Positions 41,701-47,397 of a stretch of 64,000 nucleotides of DNA are shown one piece after another; the stretch's first letter is position 1, and every line of letters begins with the position of its first letter. The notes below the pieces were generated by a model. The model saw only the letters and a list, made by a program, of their open reading frames with translations. It was not told the origin of the DNA and searched no databases. The stretch is taken from assembly GCA_014338405.1 (NCBI GenBank), contig JTDE01001515.1, positions 39,020-103,019 of the forward strand, in the 5' to 3' direction. Source of the DNA: Paragonimus skrjabini miyazakii (lineage: Eukaryota; Platyhelminthes; Trematoda; Plagiorchiida; Troglotrematidae). Made by a program: the position numbers and the translations under genes.

Positions 41701-44700
41701 GCAATTGTATGTTTGTAATATAGCTTTTTAAAAAGCTATGTAGATTTCAGAGAACTCACAAATACTTCCTGGAACTTGACTATTGCACAGGATAAGTTTC
41801 TCGAAACAGTTCTACTAACGAAACGGTTTAGTGTTAGAGGACATATAAGACAGTTTGATCGTAGACCACTACTGAAAATTAACGAAACATACACTACCTA
41901 CTAAGAAGAACGCTCAGTCTACTCATAGACTGTTTTAACCAATTACTGCGATGTTGAGATTTCATCCAAAATGCTGTCATCAGTTTATTTAGCTTGCAGT
42001 CGCCGGAGTTATACTACGATGTGGTTATGCAATACTGATGAATTCGAACAAAAATCATCTTTGTAGGTGCAGGATACCATCTGCTTATGTCGATATGAAT
42101 GCTACAAGCAACTATTAATCATGTTTGCCGACTGGCAATATTGGTTTTCATACTGTAGGTATGGCCTACGTCAAAATAATTCACACTGGTTTGCTACAAG
42201 TTCTATATTTCGTTGATAGGTATGTCGGTAGATATGGCCTTTCAAAACTTATACAATTTTAGATTGTTCACACACACATCCATGGCATTCAGTCATGTTG
42301 AGTGCAATTCATCGACCGTGGGTACTTGCTACACACTTTCGAGTGGGACGTTCAGCGTTGTTCGCAATCTCCTCTAAGTTTGCCAATCAATCAACCGCTG
42401 AGGGTCGGCATGACCGCAAACAAGAACAGCTAACGACGGTCAGGCGGCAGCCCCTGGTAGACAGTTTACGGGAATATTGATTACCATATAATTAGGAGTG
42501 TGTGTGTTTCCGAAGTATGCATGTTGGTCAGTTTTATGGGAATTACATTCCCTTAGACAAAAAAATGTATACAGATTGTGGGACATCCATACAACTGTGA
42601 TTGAATCATATAGCTGTTGTACATGGCTTGAAAATCTAAGTCGACTGAGTAAACAAAACTAAGAGTGAACGTTAACATTTTGCAAACAGTTTGGCATAGT
42701 AGAGGTAACATGAAGAGATTCGTTAGAAAAAACAGTGCATCGAGATTAGTGAGTTTTCGAAAACATCGTGGAGCTCAGACTACTGAGAAAATCAGTTCCA
42801 CCTATAATCAGTGATGTCGTTCGTCTTGCCATCATCCAATATGCTATGGGTTCATTTAAGTCCACTGACCAGTGATGGAGATAACAGGAAACTCATCAAA
42901 AATTCTCTTTTGCTCTGCAGCTTGCAAAACTTGGTTGTTGCAAAAGAGAAGCGGAGTAATATTATAAAGATAGATGTTCATGGAACTTGATTTTGGCAGT
43001 GAGTACGACTTCATGTTTTTTGCGCTGTTAACCAGAGCCACAAACTTAACGGGAATTATTCAATAGATTGTGTTAAAAACGGAGTGAATGAAAACTTGAG
43101 CTCCACTCACATGGTAGATAATAATTCGTATGCGAGTCAGGTTGTGCAGTCCATCTTAAACATAAATGAATCCATAAATTAATCCATAGATCGGTGCGGC
43201 GGTTGGCTATATTTACTGAAACTGTCGGAGGAAGCTCAATCTAATTTTGAGCTCCTCGGCAGCATCGCTATATCAGCATCTACTCTTTCTAAACTAGATT
43301 TTGTGGTTCATTTTCATAGGGCATGCACAGTCGTTGAGAAGCAACAGCCATGTTTCTGGCTAATTTTGACTATTAACCACAAGCTACTTATATAACAATT
43401 CACTCCGTTCAGTTGGAAGTTTTCAAGAATCCAGCTGAAATATCAGCTCACATCTGTCAAAAAATGCATCGTGTGTTGTTAGATGAAAATAAAATTGCTG
43501 AAACTGAGTTATTGCTTTAAATTAGCTTAGTTATTCTACAGGAGGGTGATTATTACAACCGACCCATAGACTGATTGTTAAACTTATATTTAGTGAGACT
43601 TGTAGTAGTTCATCAGAGCAGAAAAAATACGTATATTGCGATATGTTAACATTTCATTTAATCTCATCAGTTGCAAACATAAAACATGCCAGTTATATAC
43701 ATCATACAGGTGGGAACAAACAGTGACTAGATACGCTTACAAAACAAGCCAGGTATTATGTAATCACGAAAATGGCAACCCGACAGTCTGCCTCAACCCC
43801 TTTTGCGCGCATAACATTGGCTAATAAATAGGCATCACTACGCAGAAAACTAGCTACTTTGGGTTTCGATTGTGCAACCATATCTTGAATGAGATTAAAC
43901 GTATCCATGGTGTTATAGAAGGCTTCATTTTTTGCGACCTTTGGGAAAATGTACCCCGACAGGATATCCGGACAAATTCATCGAGGCACATAGTACGGTG
44001 AAAAAGAGCACTGAACCCATACTGACGGCTTAAAAGTAGAATGTTTTCCTATTCTTGCTATTCACAGGTGACCATCTAGCCAACGACATAAAGCACAAAT
44101 TAGAATCTGCTCTGGTTCGAACGTATGCGGCTGGCAGTTGCGCTTATTTCAAACCAACAGAGGACCAGTTCTCCGCAATGGCGAAAGTAGTTTACCAAAG
44201 TCTTCCATCACCCATGCTGTGTAGCAGTTCACTTGCAGTTGCAGTGACATTTACATAAGCAGAACATATAGACAACTATCACAGGGAGTCGCCGAGCACA
44301 TCTCGAAGTGGTTGAAACAACACATATTACACCAGCCTAAACTTGGTGCACTGACGGCTCGAAATCCGATGTAATCGATTGCTAGACACCTCTTGACAAC
44401 GGGTCACCAAGTTGACTAATTACACTCATTTAAGATATTGTTGCACAATAGAAACCCGAAACTACTAGCTTTCTGTGAATCGATGCTCATCCGAACTTAC
44501 CAGCCGACGTTGTGTGCACACAAGTGGCTGAGGCAACCTTTCGTAATTACATAATAATGGATGTGCTCATAGGCGTGTCTGGTCACTGTTTGTCCTTATC
44601 TGTATGATGTATATAACTGGCATATTTTATGTTTACGACTGATGAGGTTGAATGAAATTTTAACATATCGCAATATACGCATTCTTTCTGTTATGATGAA

Positions 44701-47392
44701 GTGGTTAAAAGGAACTCAATGTTTCAAACTTGTAATAATATAACTACGGGCAACACGTCGCTCGGTCAGTATTCACCCTAATATACCCGTTTTGGCCCGT
44801 CTTTTATTAAAAATTAAAGACGGTCTCGGTTGGTTAGGGACGTTGAACTTGAGAATGAACCAACACCAATTAACTATTTATTAATCCGCATGAATTTATC
44901 GTAATTATTGGTTTATATAAACTGTCCCATCAGACTAAATGAACACTTTTGTAACAACTGTCACGATATGATTAACGAACGGTTTGTGGTTATTTCTTTT
45001 ATGAGAGAAACAACTAATATACCGAATGATGAGTCAGATTTAAACAGTTGTGCTTCATTTTGAGAGAGGTTATTGGTTTGGGCATCAGGTTATCAAGAGA
45101 CAAAGTAATCAATTAAACACGGTCTCTAAGCAAATTTCAGTTACATTCTTAAATTAGCACAACGCCAAATATTGTTAGGTATTTGAGTGATTAACGTCTT
45201 ATGCTGTTCCTATAAATTTCATCTCCAGAAGGTGAAGTTGGCGATCTATTGTTTACGTATTTCAAATAAAGCTTTGAAAGTAGATAAAAGTCTTTTTTAT
45301 GCATTTGTTTATTGCCGTCCTAAAATACCGCACCTTTTTAAGATTGTACAGCTATGTTGAAGCGTAAGTTCGAGGTTCACCTTGATATACAGTTACCTGT
45401 TATGTGAAACATCTCAGTCAATGAAGCCGCCAAGTGCATAGATTCTACGACAAGTGTACAAAAGTTGGGTAGATGTCTTTGTGTCTAAACAAAATTGCGA
45501 CATCGGCAGCCATAAAAAAAGCGCTAACTTGAGATCCCTGGCGTAAACTCGATTCAACAGTAAAATGTGTATTGCACCAAAATAACCGATGCTTTCCGAG
45601 TATAATTGAAGTTTTGGCATTACATCCAGAGGATTCGTGGGGAGTCAAGTTTGCAAAAAGCTGTTTTCAGTAATTCTCCTCAATCAAACGAAATGAAAAT
45701 TATTCACATGTAATATATATATATATATATGTAATTGGAGTGGTCACCAACAACTGTAGCAAATCAAAAATATGCATCGGAAAACTTGCCCTCACGGATG
45801 ATACTTATGTCAGCCGAACAGTTCAGCATCGGTGTAGTCCTTCTTGTCGACGCAGTTGTCGTTCACTTAATTTCGCTGGTCTTATATTAAAGCGAACATC
45901 CTGGCAATTACTGTATTTTTGAGATCACAGTAAAATAGTCTAGCACACGCCAGTGTTCGTTTGTCAACTTTCGTAATCAAGTTCGTAAAGTGAGTGATCT
46001 TTCAGTTTTTCTGAAGTCAGATTAGTATAGGCTTTTGAATATTAACTCGTCCGCTAATAGAAGCATGGTTTTAGCTTAAATTTCACACGAAAGTAAAATT
46101 AGCCCTATGTGCTACCGACAGATTTGTCTAATCTGGATGAAAGAGCTTTCAACTGACTGGTCTTAATTGTGTTTGCATTTTTCATGTAAAAGTCAAGTAT
46201 GCGTCAGCTTGTTTGTAATAGCTGCACAGCTCAACAAGACATCGTCAATAATTGTAATTTGAATGTGAAATGTCTAATTCGACTCATCAAAACTAACATC
46301 CGTAGTTGACAATGTTTCAATGTTGCAACATTGAACAATACTTGACTGGTTGTTTTTCCAGAGATATTTCTTCATGTAGCAATCATAGTAATTTTTTGTG
46401 TAAAAATCTCTGTAGCGAGCTAACTTATTTACGATGATTAACCATCAGTTTATGATAACACAATTATGTAAGTCTACTGCGCTAATGTGAAGAGAAAACT
46501 ATTGCACTGCCTGTTGGGTATGAAACAGCTAGTGGATTTCAATAGAATAGAATATGGCAGTTACACAGTTATTGTTGCTTCATCGTACGGGATAGATATA
46601 TGACATGAATGTTGAATCAAAGTTACAGACTGAGCTATGCGTGCATGTTTCAACCACTTTTAGTGCACCGTAGTAGGCAGAACAAAATTGTTGGATGGTG
46701 GTTGTAATCGTTCCCTATTTGCTTCAGATGAGAGGACTTTTGAGTTACCCATCATACTTCTATCTACTTTGTCTAGTCGTAAATTAATGTAGTTCAAATT
46801 TTAATGATAGCAGTGTTATTTTAATACCAGAACGTTAAATATCATTTCAGACTAAAACGCACTGCTCATCACTGTGCTCACAGCTGAGTCAATTGATAAC
46901 TTTACCTGTTTGATTTGAATGTCATCATTATGATAGACGACCTGCCAATAGATTTCCGCTATTGACCAATTATATAGATCAATAAATGCGTATTTTTCAG
47001 GAAACACTGTATTGTTGTGTTTAACTGATATGACCACATGTCAACAACTCCATCAATACCATCGAAGTTTCTTTCTTTTCGTTTCTATTCACATTTTATT
47101 TACATTCATAGAAAGTCTCCAACCAACACGGAGACAAGAACGCACAAACAAACATTTTCATTCCCTATCGATCCATGAACATGTTCCAATATATACAGTT
47201 GATTAGGTTTTGAATAACTACATTTTGTTCTGTGCTTTTGTTTACAGAAGAAATATTCAAGATTGGGTTTCCAAAAGATTTCTGCAAACATGTTTCTATG
47301 ACAAAGATCATCCAGAGTACAAATATTGTCCAATATTCAAGTTCTCGACCATATTCAAAGAAGCCAAAGTCAACGAATCTATCTTTGTTACG
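2658..47392 (+). CDS. P2X: P2X-type ATP-gated cation channel, N-terminal 253 residues (5 exons), 3' exons outside window
   Basis: Joined exons 2658-2779, 2827-3055, 3113-3188, 16697-16883 and 47248-47392 give 759 nt (253 codons) in one frame with GT-AG introns of phase 2, 0, 1 and 2, ending phase 0. P2X receptors are trimeric plasma-membrane channels opened by extracellular ATP. Visible family marks: the N-terminal kinase site YETPK (residues 11-15), TM1 (about 30-46), WVLVYEKGYQ (42-51), ATP-site lysines in TKVKG (K63, K65, equivalent to K67 and K69 of P2X4), WDIPDYVIPP, the six-cysteine head region (C115, C126, C132, C149, C160, C166), NFT with T189, and the pair C220/C232 before PIF. N154, N170 and N187 are N-glycosylation sequons. 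A seventh head cysteine, C118, is unusual. Missing are the later ATP-site residues, TM2 and the tail, expected to the right. Identity is very secure; paralogue number is not assigned. Confidence 0.96.
2780..2826 (+). other. P2X intron 1 (47 bp)
   Basis: It runs from GTATGT at 2780 to TTTAG at 2822-2826. At 47 bp it is near the smallest spliceosomal introns known and matches the very short 5' introns typical of trematode genes. Removing it restores the TM1 sequence across Cys41-Trp42. Confidence 0.93.
2827..3055 (+). CDS. P2X: P2X exon 2: end of TM1, first ATP-site lysines, proximal ectodomain
   Basis: It encodes WVLVYEKGYQ, TKVKGVGY, WDIPDYVIPP and NAFFVTTNLIVTP, all signature P2X segments in the expected order. 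K63 and K65 of TKVKG match the two lysines that contact the ATP phosphates in solved P2X structures. The exon ends KCAE|, with donor GAG|GTATTA at 3056, phase 0. From memory, vertebrate P2RX genes also have a boundary after the matching CPE. Confidence 0.97.
3056..3112 (+). other. P2X intron 2 (57 bp)
   Basis: It runs from GTATTA at 3056 to CCTTTAG ending at 3112 and contains in-frame stops. This second very short intron precedes the abrupt change to multi-kilobase introns. Confidence 0.93.
3113..3188 (+). CDS. P2X: P2X exon 3: first half of the cysteine-rich head domain
   Basis: A 76-nt exon encoding CPSVFGSQC, TSDADC and EDIVHYGN, then the first base of Gly143. C126 and C132 match the family head-domain cysteines. 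C118, the first residue of the exon, is extra. The donor is AATG|GTGAGC (phase 1). Confidence 0.95.
4009..4045 (-). ncRNA. Hammerhead ribozyme motif of PLE (subfamily B)
   Basis: On the minus strand: stem I GGTA, core CTGACGA (position 7 is free in hammerheads), a short GCCAATAC helix II, GAAA, stem III ATGC-TA-GCAT, cleavage base C, and stem I return TACC. Stems I (4 bp) and III (4 bp) pair perfectly and all core bases are present. Helix II is minimal, with one clear G-C pair. Such short hammerheads are established in PLE terminal regions. Activity is untested. Confidence 0.72.
4165..4730 (-). pseudogene. PLE GIY-YIG endonuclease, frameshifted and mutated
   Basis: Minus-strand frames give SHCVYQFSCNCG, then TGRTDSSFISRIKEHVPKWV, then in a second frame AEAVAINRLKPV and FVNLRLSW. 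This is the C-terminal endonuclease of Penelope-like elements, which nicks target DNA. The CxC pair of its zinc motif, the arginine of GRT and the glutamate in KEH are present. The second GIY-YIG half reads SSTGRT where YIGRT is expected, so a key Tyr-Ile pair is lost, and a frameshift lies near 4280. The copy is dead. Confidence 0.88.
4746..5993. other. Intron 3 sequence, nothing assigned
   Basis: AT-rich unique-looking sequence with stops in all frames and an A-rich run near 5460-5480. No recognisable repeat or coding segment was found by eye. Confidence 0.4.
5994..6357. repeat. Direct tandem duplication, two 182-bp units
   Basis: Units 5994-6175 and 6176-6357 are the same length and agree except for one visible base (CGAAGAC versus CGGAGAC), immediately adjacent with no spacer. 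This is either a very recent segmental duplication or an assembly artefact from overlapping reads. No coding sequence or known repeat was recognised in the unit. Confidence 0.92.
6358..8340. other. Intron 3 sequence; one long minus-strand frame, otherwise nothing assigned
   Basis: The only notable open frame is on the minus strand at 6840-7247 (135 codons), overlapped by a second 96-codon frame on the same strand. Neither shows a recognisable domain, flanking splice pattern or repeat match, so both are left as probable chance frames. Confidence 0.3.
8363..8521 (+). other. Exon-like cysteine-rich open segment, unrecognised
   Basis: An acceptor-like TATTTGTAG ends at 8360 and is followed by an open frame reading AEHCLTCMDWCTDASGQ and later NDNPICLTVMQIIVQAP, closing at TGA 8519-8521. 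Four cysteines lie in about 35 residues. Base composition is less AT-rich than the surroundings. It could be a fragment of an unrecognised retroelement, which is the likelier option, or an exon of a nested gene. It shows no P2X similarity. Confidence 0.25.
9637..9825 (+). CDS. Possible LINE ORF1-like fragment, basic/serine-rich
   Basis: A 62-codon frame with a basic segment RGRRRIIQYGRK and a serine-rich segment, within the GC-richer left half of the deleted LINE. A basic, low-complexity start would fit an RNA-binding ORF1 or polyprotein leader, but no motif proves it. The frame is also open upstream of the ATG used here. Confidence 0.25.
   Translation: MPSNKEHSDRPTVDRGRRRIIQYGRKTYVASQKPDVASSTSTARSSSQNETSFSYSLRPRAR
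9991..10332 (+). pseudogene. C-terminal tail of LINE RT polyprotein
   Basis: In one frame: VHSLRWLGHVLRM, SDRLPHQALYAEA, a TGA stop at 10117-10119, then RGGQATTWSQNMKTL, GRCRLPGWGPRD and NRWLETL, ending at TAG 10330-10332. LRWLGHVLRM and RLPGWGPRD are hallmarks of the region after the RT thumb in RTE-like flatworm LINEs. One internal stop disables it. Confidence 0.85.
10405..10432 (+). repeat. (ATG)n microsatellite, LINE 3' tail
   Basis: About nine ATG units directly after the LINE 3' untranslated segment. RTE-type LINEs end in short tandem repeats instead of poly(A), so this marks the element's 3' end and the insertion junction. Confidence 0.9.
10433..16696. other. Right part of intron 3, nothing assigned
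   Basis: More than 6 kb of AT-rich sequence. Scattered short frames (for example 14067-14378 on +, 103 codons, and 11733-11963 on -) have no recognisable motif. A short inverted repeat sits near 11222-11255 (TGTACGTCG against CGACGTACA). No transposon was recognised. Confidence 0.4.
16697..16883 (+). CDS. P2X: P2X exon 4: rest of head domain and NFT motif
   Basis: The acceptor TTAACAG ends at 16696; the first two bases complete Gly143. It encodes AKTGKCSIQNNESFGTCEIY, SWCPLEND, KTKYIFPMVVNFTLLIKND and FEKFNVR. C149, C160 and C166 complete the head-domain set; T189 of NFT matches the ATP-base contact threonine of P2X4; N154, N170 and N187 are sequons. The donor is CGCAG|GTAGGC at 16884, phase 2. 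It fuses what are, from memory, two exons in vertebrate P2RX genes. Confidence 0.96.
16890..19135. other. Left part of intron 4, nothing firm
   Basis: AT-rich sequence. The stretch about 18350-18830 is less AT-rich and reads as a broken minus-strand frame (for example LTNIGRLGRKALSTCLPVLF), which suggests an old dispersed repeat, but the family was not recognised. Confidence 0.35.
19140..20035 (-). pseudogene. LINE RT C-terminal region and C2H2 finger
   Basis: From 20035 down: NVRYLGSSLSTD, KASTAFGRLEGRVWKNHSL, ILLYGSETWTLYQRNVRYLS, RRLILGIQWSDMVSN, then QLR-stop-LGHVDRMGDGRI (Trp to TGA), DRGGQKRRY, and finally CNRECADRLGLLGHQHTH. The YLG, YGSETWT and LGHV signatures are standard for this LINE group. 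The final Cys-Cys-His-His finger fits the nucleic-acid-binding tail found in these elements. Confidence 0.85.
20071..21021 (-). pseudogene. LINE reverse transcriptase core, frameshifted
   Basis: Minus-strand frames give SGKTAGEYGLPGVILKNGG, YRGRSLLICAGKKLARIIL, EKQCRFQTSRSVIDLMFAA, LHALFVDFTRVQDSVSRE (A motif), GVKQGCVLASILF, and in a shifted frame PLFADDSVLLA with the catalytic FADD at 20111-20122. Frameshifts lie near 20750, 20420 and 20140. Substitutions at usually fixed positions (RGR for RGI, TRVQD for TKAFD) show decay. Confidence 0.88.
21561..22117. other. GC-richer flank of the minus-strand LINE, nothing firm
   Basis: It may be the LINE's 5' region or a separate repeat. No conserved motif, long open frame or terminal repeat was recognised. 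Confidence 0.3.
22118..22742 (+). CDS. Candidate two-exon coding segment, unrecognised
   Basis: An open frame from about 22118 reads through FYRDQCGAPFWPFCG and WRAHIARLDEKLIASPVL to KSGMR at 22412, followed by a strong donor (GG|GTAAGTAT). After 51 bp, CAGCAG at 22461-22466 is a tandem acceptor, and the frame continues as IRRPGLSCAMAEAVRYLVYF to a stop at 22740-22742. The composition is GC-richer than the surrounding intron, and the short intron matches host style. No family was recognised; it may be a mobile element or a nested gene, and the splice model is inference. No convincing start codon was found. Confidence 0.28.
22653..22664. repeat. Short (CA)n tract
   Basis: Six CA units interrupted on the left by CGCA. 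Minor microsatellite inside the candidate coding segment, which lowers confidence in that frame beyond this point. Confidence 0.85.
22743..23837. other. Intron 4 sequence, nothing assigned
   Basis: The left 300 bp are CA- and A-rich on the + strand. A minus-strand 87-codon frame (22780-23043) is low-complexity and cysteine-rich and is judged a chance frame. Confidence 0.35.
23838..24209 (+). CDS. Hypothetical open frame (123 codons), unrecognised
   Basis: The frame opens at ATG 23838 and closes at 24207-24209. The product is basic and soluble, with six cysteines and segments such as RGIFRVLGFHERYMRLD and FFREVAFHDGTLCNK. There is no signal peptide, membrane segment or known motif. A frame this long is uncommon by chance here, but a consensus donor-like GGTAAGG lies inside it near 23910, so part may be exon. 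It could equally be a repeat fragment. Confidence 0.25.
   Translation: MTNMCEIENILAPSAKNKTSCLQNGKVSCLSYLGRYNCVAKHHIISRAKLNNSEDRNKSTVRSERGIFRVLGFHERYMRLDKTGFFREVAFHDGTLCNKPSVRGRDCTTRSYTQNRSRKMKGS
24210..25023. other. Intron 4 sequence, nothing firm
   Basis: Two adjacent minus-strand frames (24176-24412 and 24409-24597) and a + frame (24720-24908) are open but unrecognised. No repeat boundaries were seen. Confidence 0.3.
25024..25250 (+). mobile_element. tRNA-like SINE, copy 1 of a two-copy family
   Basis: It begins with GGTGGATTTCAGCGTGAACT near 25032, shared with the minus-strand copy at 38330-38560, and continues with looser similarity (GGGTAACGGAGTC). A tRNA-like part follows: A-box-like CTAGCTCAGCTGGCG at about 25180-25194 and a weak B-box GTTGATTCAAA at 25216. 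The internal promoter lies 3' of the conserved body here, an unusual order for a SINE. Confidence 0.6.
25251..29520. other. Intron 4 sequence, nothing assigned except a TA tract
   Basis: About 4.3 kb of AT-rich sequence. Apart from the (TA)n at 26510-26527, only short unrecognised frames are present, for example 27976-28233 on the + strand. No transposon signature was found. Confidence 0.4.
26510..26527. repeat. (AT)n microsatellite
   Basis: Nine AT units flanked by CAC and GTG. Confidence 0.9.
29522..29677 (+). CDS. Exon-like segment with consensus splice borders, unrecognised
   Basis: The acceptor TTTATAACAG ends at 29521 and the donor GAG|GTAATA starts at 29678; between them are 51 open codons. 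The peptide includes MLGQLSAVFSSLLQD, THFLTKESRSEDMKCGYKG and FLLGDQACRLSE. It has no P2X similarity, and including it between P2X exons 4 and 5 would break the receptor at a conserved place, so it is not a normal P2X exon. It may be an exon of a nested gene, a cryptic exon or chance. Confidence 0.3.
29914..30060 (+). mobile_element. tRNA-derived SINE carrying a hammerhead ribozyme
   Basis: The head looks like a tRNA: A-box-like ATGGCGCAGTGATA at 29923-29936 and B-box-like GTGGTTCTAGTCCC at 29966-29979. Eighteen bases later a hammerhead motif occupies 29997-30041. The combination of a tRNA-like pol III promoter and a hammerhead is the known layout of the schistosome Sm-alpha type SINE. No poly(A) or repeat tail was defined, so the right border is approximate. 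Confidence 0.75.
29997..30041 (+). ncRNA. Hammerhead ribozyme motif in SINE
   Basis: Elements in order: stem I GCACTA, core TTGACGA, stem II GCTCT-AATG-AGAGC (perfect 5-bp hairpin), GAAA, palindromic stem III ACTCGAGT sharing its first A with GAAA, cleavage base C at 30035, and stem I return TAGTGC (perfect 6 bp). The only departure from the required core is T in place of C at position 3, which would weaken the C3-G8 pair. Loop-less stem III implies function as a dimer, as proposed for short retroelement hammerheads. It is on the same strand as the P2X pre-mRNA. Confidence 0.82.
30061..33042. other. Intron 4 sequence, nothing assigned
   Basis: AT-rich. Minus-strand frames of about 107 codons (30521-30844) and 113 codons (32269-32610) are open but show no motif, repeat or splice pattern. 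Confidence 0.4.
33043..33840 (-). pseudogene. Gypsy RNase H and N-terminal integrase fragment
   Basis: A 265-codon frame with LKPLTDFLKAN (end of RT), then RNase H segments FILETDAFQSAVSAVL, QPLSFFSRKLQQAQTSY, REL-DIFLAIKHFRH, DVLTDHKPLIY and IAGDKNSVADALS, followed by integrase zinc-finger remnants CMSHPSVHAHFKLI and MHRDTN. The final cysteine pair of the integrase HHCC finger is not recognisable. In RNase H, ETDAF stands where ETDAS is usual. Confidence 0.9.
33850..34450 (-). pseudogene. Gypsy reverse transcriptase, catalytic Asp lost
   Basis: Frames give RALNKATVPDRYPVPHI, FSKLDLVQTYHQIPVAP then TAG, VVKTAITTPFGLYEFVRMPF, GLRNAAQTFQRFMDQVL, VFVYINDILVASK and SIDFLSHRI. YINDILVAS replaces the usual YIDD, so one of the two palm aspartates is Asn. 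With the internal stop this domain is inactive. Confidence 0.9.
34481..38329. other. Intron 4 sequence, nothing firm
   Basis: Open but unrecognised frames lie at 35070-35360 and 35541-35825 on the minus strand. A 52-codon + frame at 36298-36456 reads QSFKCDYCGSSLRRPSKERA, with one CxxC pair. None has splice or domain support strong enough for a gene call. Confidence 0.35.
38330..38560 (-). mobile_element. tRNA-like SINE, copy 2 of the family at 25.0 kb
   Basis: On the minus strand it starts with GTTGGTGGATTTCAGCGTGA (near 38545) as in the copy at 25024, then GGATAACAGAGTC, then an A-box-like CTCGTAGCCTACCCCGTAGG (38398-38379) and a clear B-box GATAGTTCGAATCCAG (about 38344-38329). The tRNA-like part again follows the conserved body. 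Confidence 0.68.
38745..39350 (+). repeat. Unclassified dispersed repeat, copy 1
   Basis: It aligns by eye, in the same orientation, with 56455-57045: shared landmarks include GTGATTTACTCGTTC, GTACGAC, GACAAGTGA, AATCA, TTAGCTGACTC and the terminal GATTTTATC/AATTTTATC. Divergence is considerable, so it is old. No coding motif or terminal inverted repeat was recognised. Confidence 0.65.
39578..39677. other. Assembly gap (100 N)
   Basis: Exactly 100 unknown bases, the customary placeholder for a gap of unknown size, inside P2X intron 4. Distances across it are unreliable. Confidence 0.99.
39678..43624. other. Intron 4 sequence right of the gap, nothing firm
   Basis: AT-rich. Unrecognised frames at 40920-41231 (minus, 103 codons) and 42295-42480 (plus, 61 codons, less AT-rich) have no motif. 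No transposon borders were seen. Confidence 0.35.
43638..43674 (-). ncRNA. Degenerate hammerhead motif, left arm of foldback PLE copy 1
   Basis: Minus strand: stem I GCAA, core CTGATGA, GATTAAAT, GAAA, stem III ATGT-TA-ACAT (perfect), cleavage base A, stem I return TCGC with one mismatch. The C that should close helix II before GAAA is missing, so activity is doubtful. Confidence 0.6.
43955..44420 (+). pseudogene. PLE RT C-terminus and GIY-YIG endonuclease, with TAG at the GIY tyrosine
   Basis: GYPDKFIEAHSTVKKSTEP (end of RT) near 43966-44022, then GDHLANDIKHKLESALVRTY, then after a frameshift a TAG followed by QFTCSCSDIYISRTYRQL, VAEHISKWL and ARHLLTTGHQVD. The TAG replaces the tyrosine of the CVYQF motif; IYISRT has Ser for the usual Gly. 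The zinc-motif CSC and the AEH glutamate remain. Confidence 0.85.
44635..44671 (+). ncRNA. Degenerate hammerhead motif, right arm of foldback PLE copy 1
   Basis: Plus strand: ACGA, core CTGATGA, GGTTGAAT, GAAA, stem III ATTT-TA-ACAT with a mismatch, base A, then TCGC. Homologous to the left-arm motif but more decayed; probably inactive. Confidence 0.5.
44696..47247. other. End of intron 4, nothing assigned
   Basis: AT-rich sequence with a (TA)n tract at 45713-45730 and a 16-bp perfect palindrome (CAATGTTGCAACATTG) near 46319. No coding segment was recognised before the exon 5 acceptor. Confidence 0.4.
45713..45730. repeat. (AT)n microsatellite
   Basis: Nine AT units flanked by GTA on both sides (ACATGTA and GTAATTG). 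Confidence 0.88.
47248..47392 (+). CDS. P2X: P2X exon 5: mid-ectodomain with conserved Cys pair
   Basis: It encodes RNIQDWVSKRFLQTCFYD and EYKYCPIFKFSTIF, matching the family segment in which two cysteines (here C220 and C232) form a disulfide before PIF. The acceptor region CAGAAG at 47245-47250 is a NAGNAG pair: splicing at 47248 adds one Arg (R206) and splicing at 47251 omits it; both keep the frame. The donor is ACG|GTAAGC at 47393, phase 0. The ORF reads on into the intron to 47467, which is not coding. Confidence 0.96.
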
Positions 47393-47397
47393 GTAAG

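Larger units (their letters stand above)
43625..44695 (+). mobile_element. Foldback Penelope-like element, copy 1 (subfamily A)
   Basis: A 5'-truncated PLE (end of RT, GIY-YIG endonuclease, 3' region) preceded by an inverted copy of its own 3' region. Left arm about 43625-43900 is the reverse complement of about 44405-44695, including TATATACATCATACAG and ATTGTGCAAC. Each arm ends with a hammerhead motif. The same architecture recurs at 61025-62015 with a different inner junction. Confidence 0.85.
16884..47247 (+). other. P2X intron 4 (about 30.4 kb)
   Basis: From GTAGGC at 16884 to GTTTACAG at 47240-47247. It contains a LINE, several SINEs, a Gypsy remnant, a foldback PLE and the assembly gap, all listed separately. 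True length is uncertain because the 100-N gap is a placeholder. Confidence 0.88.
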
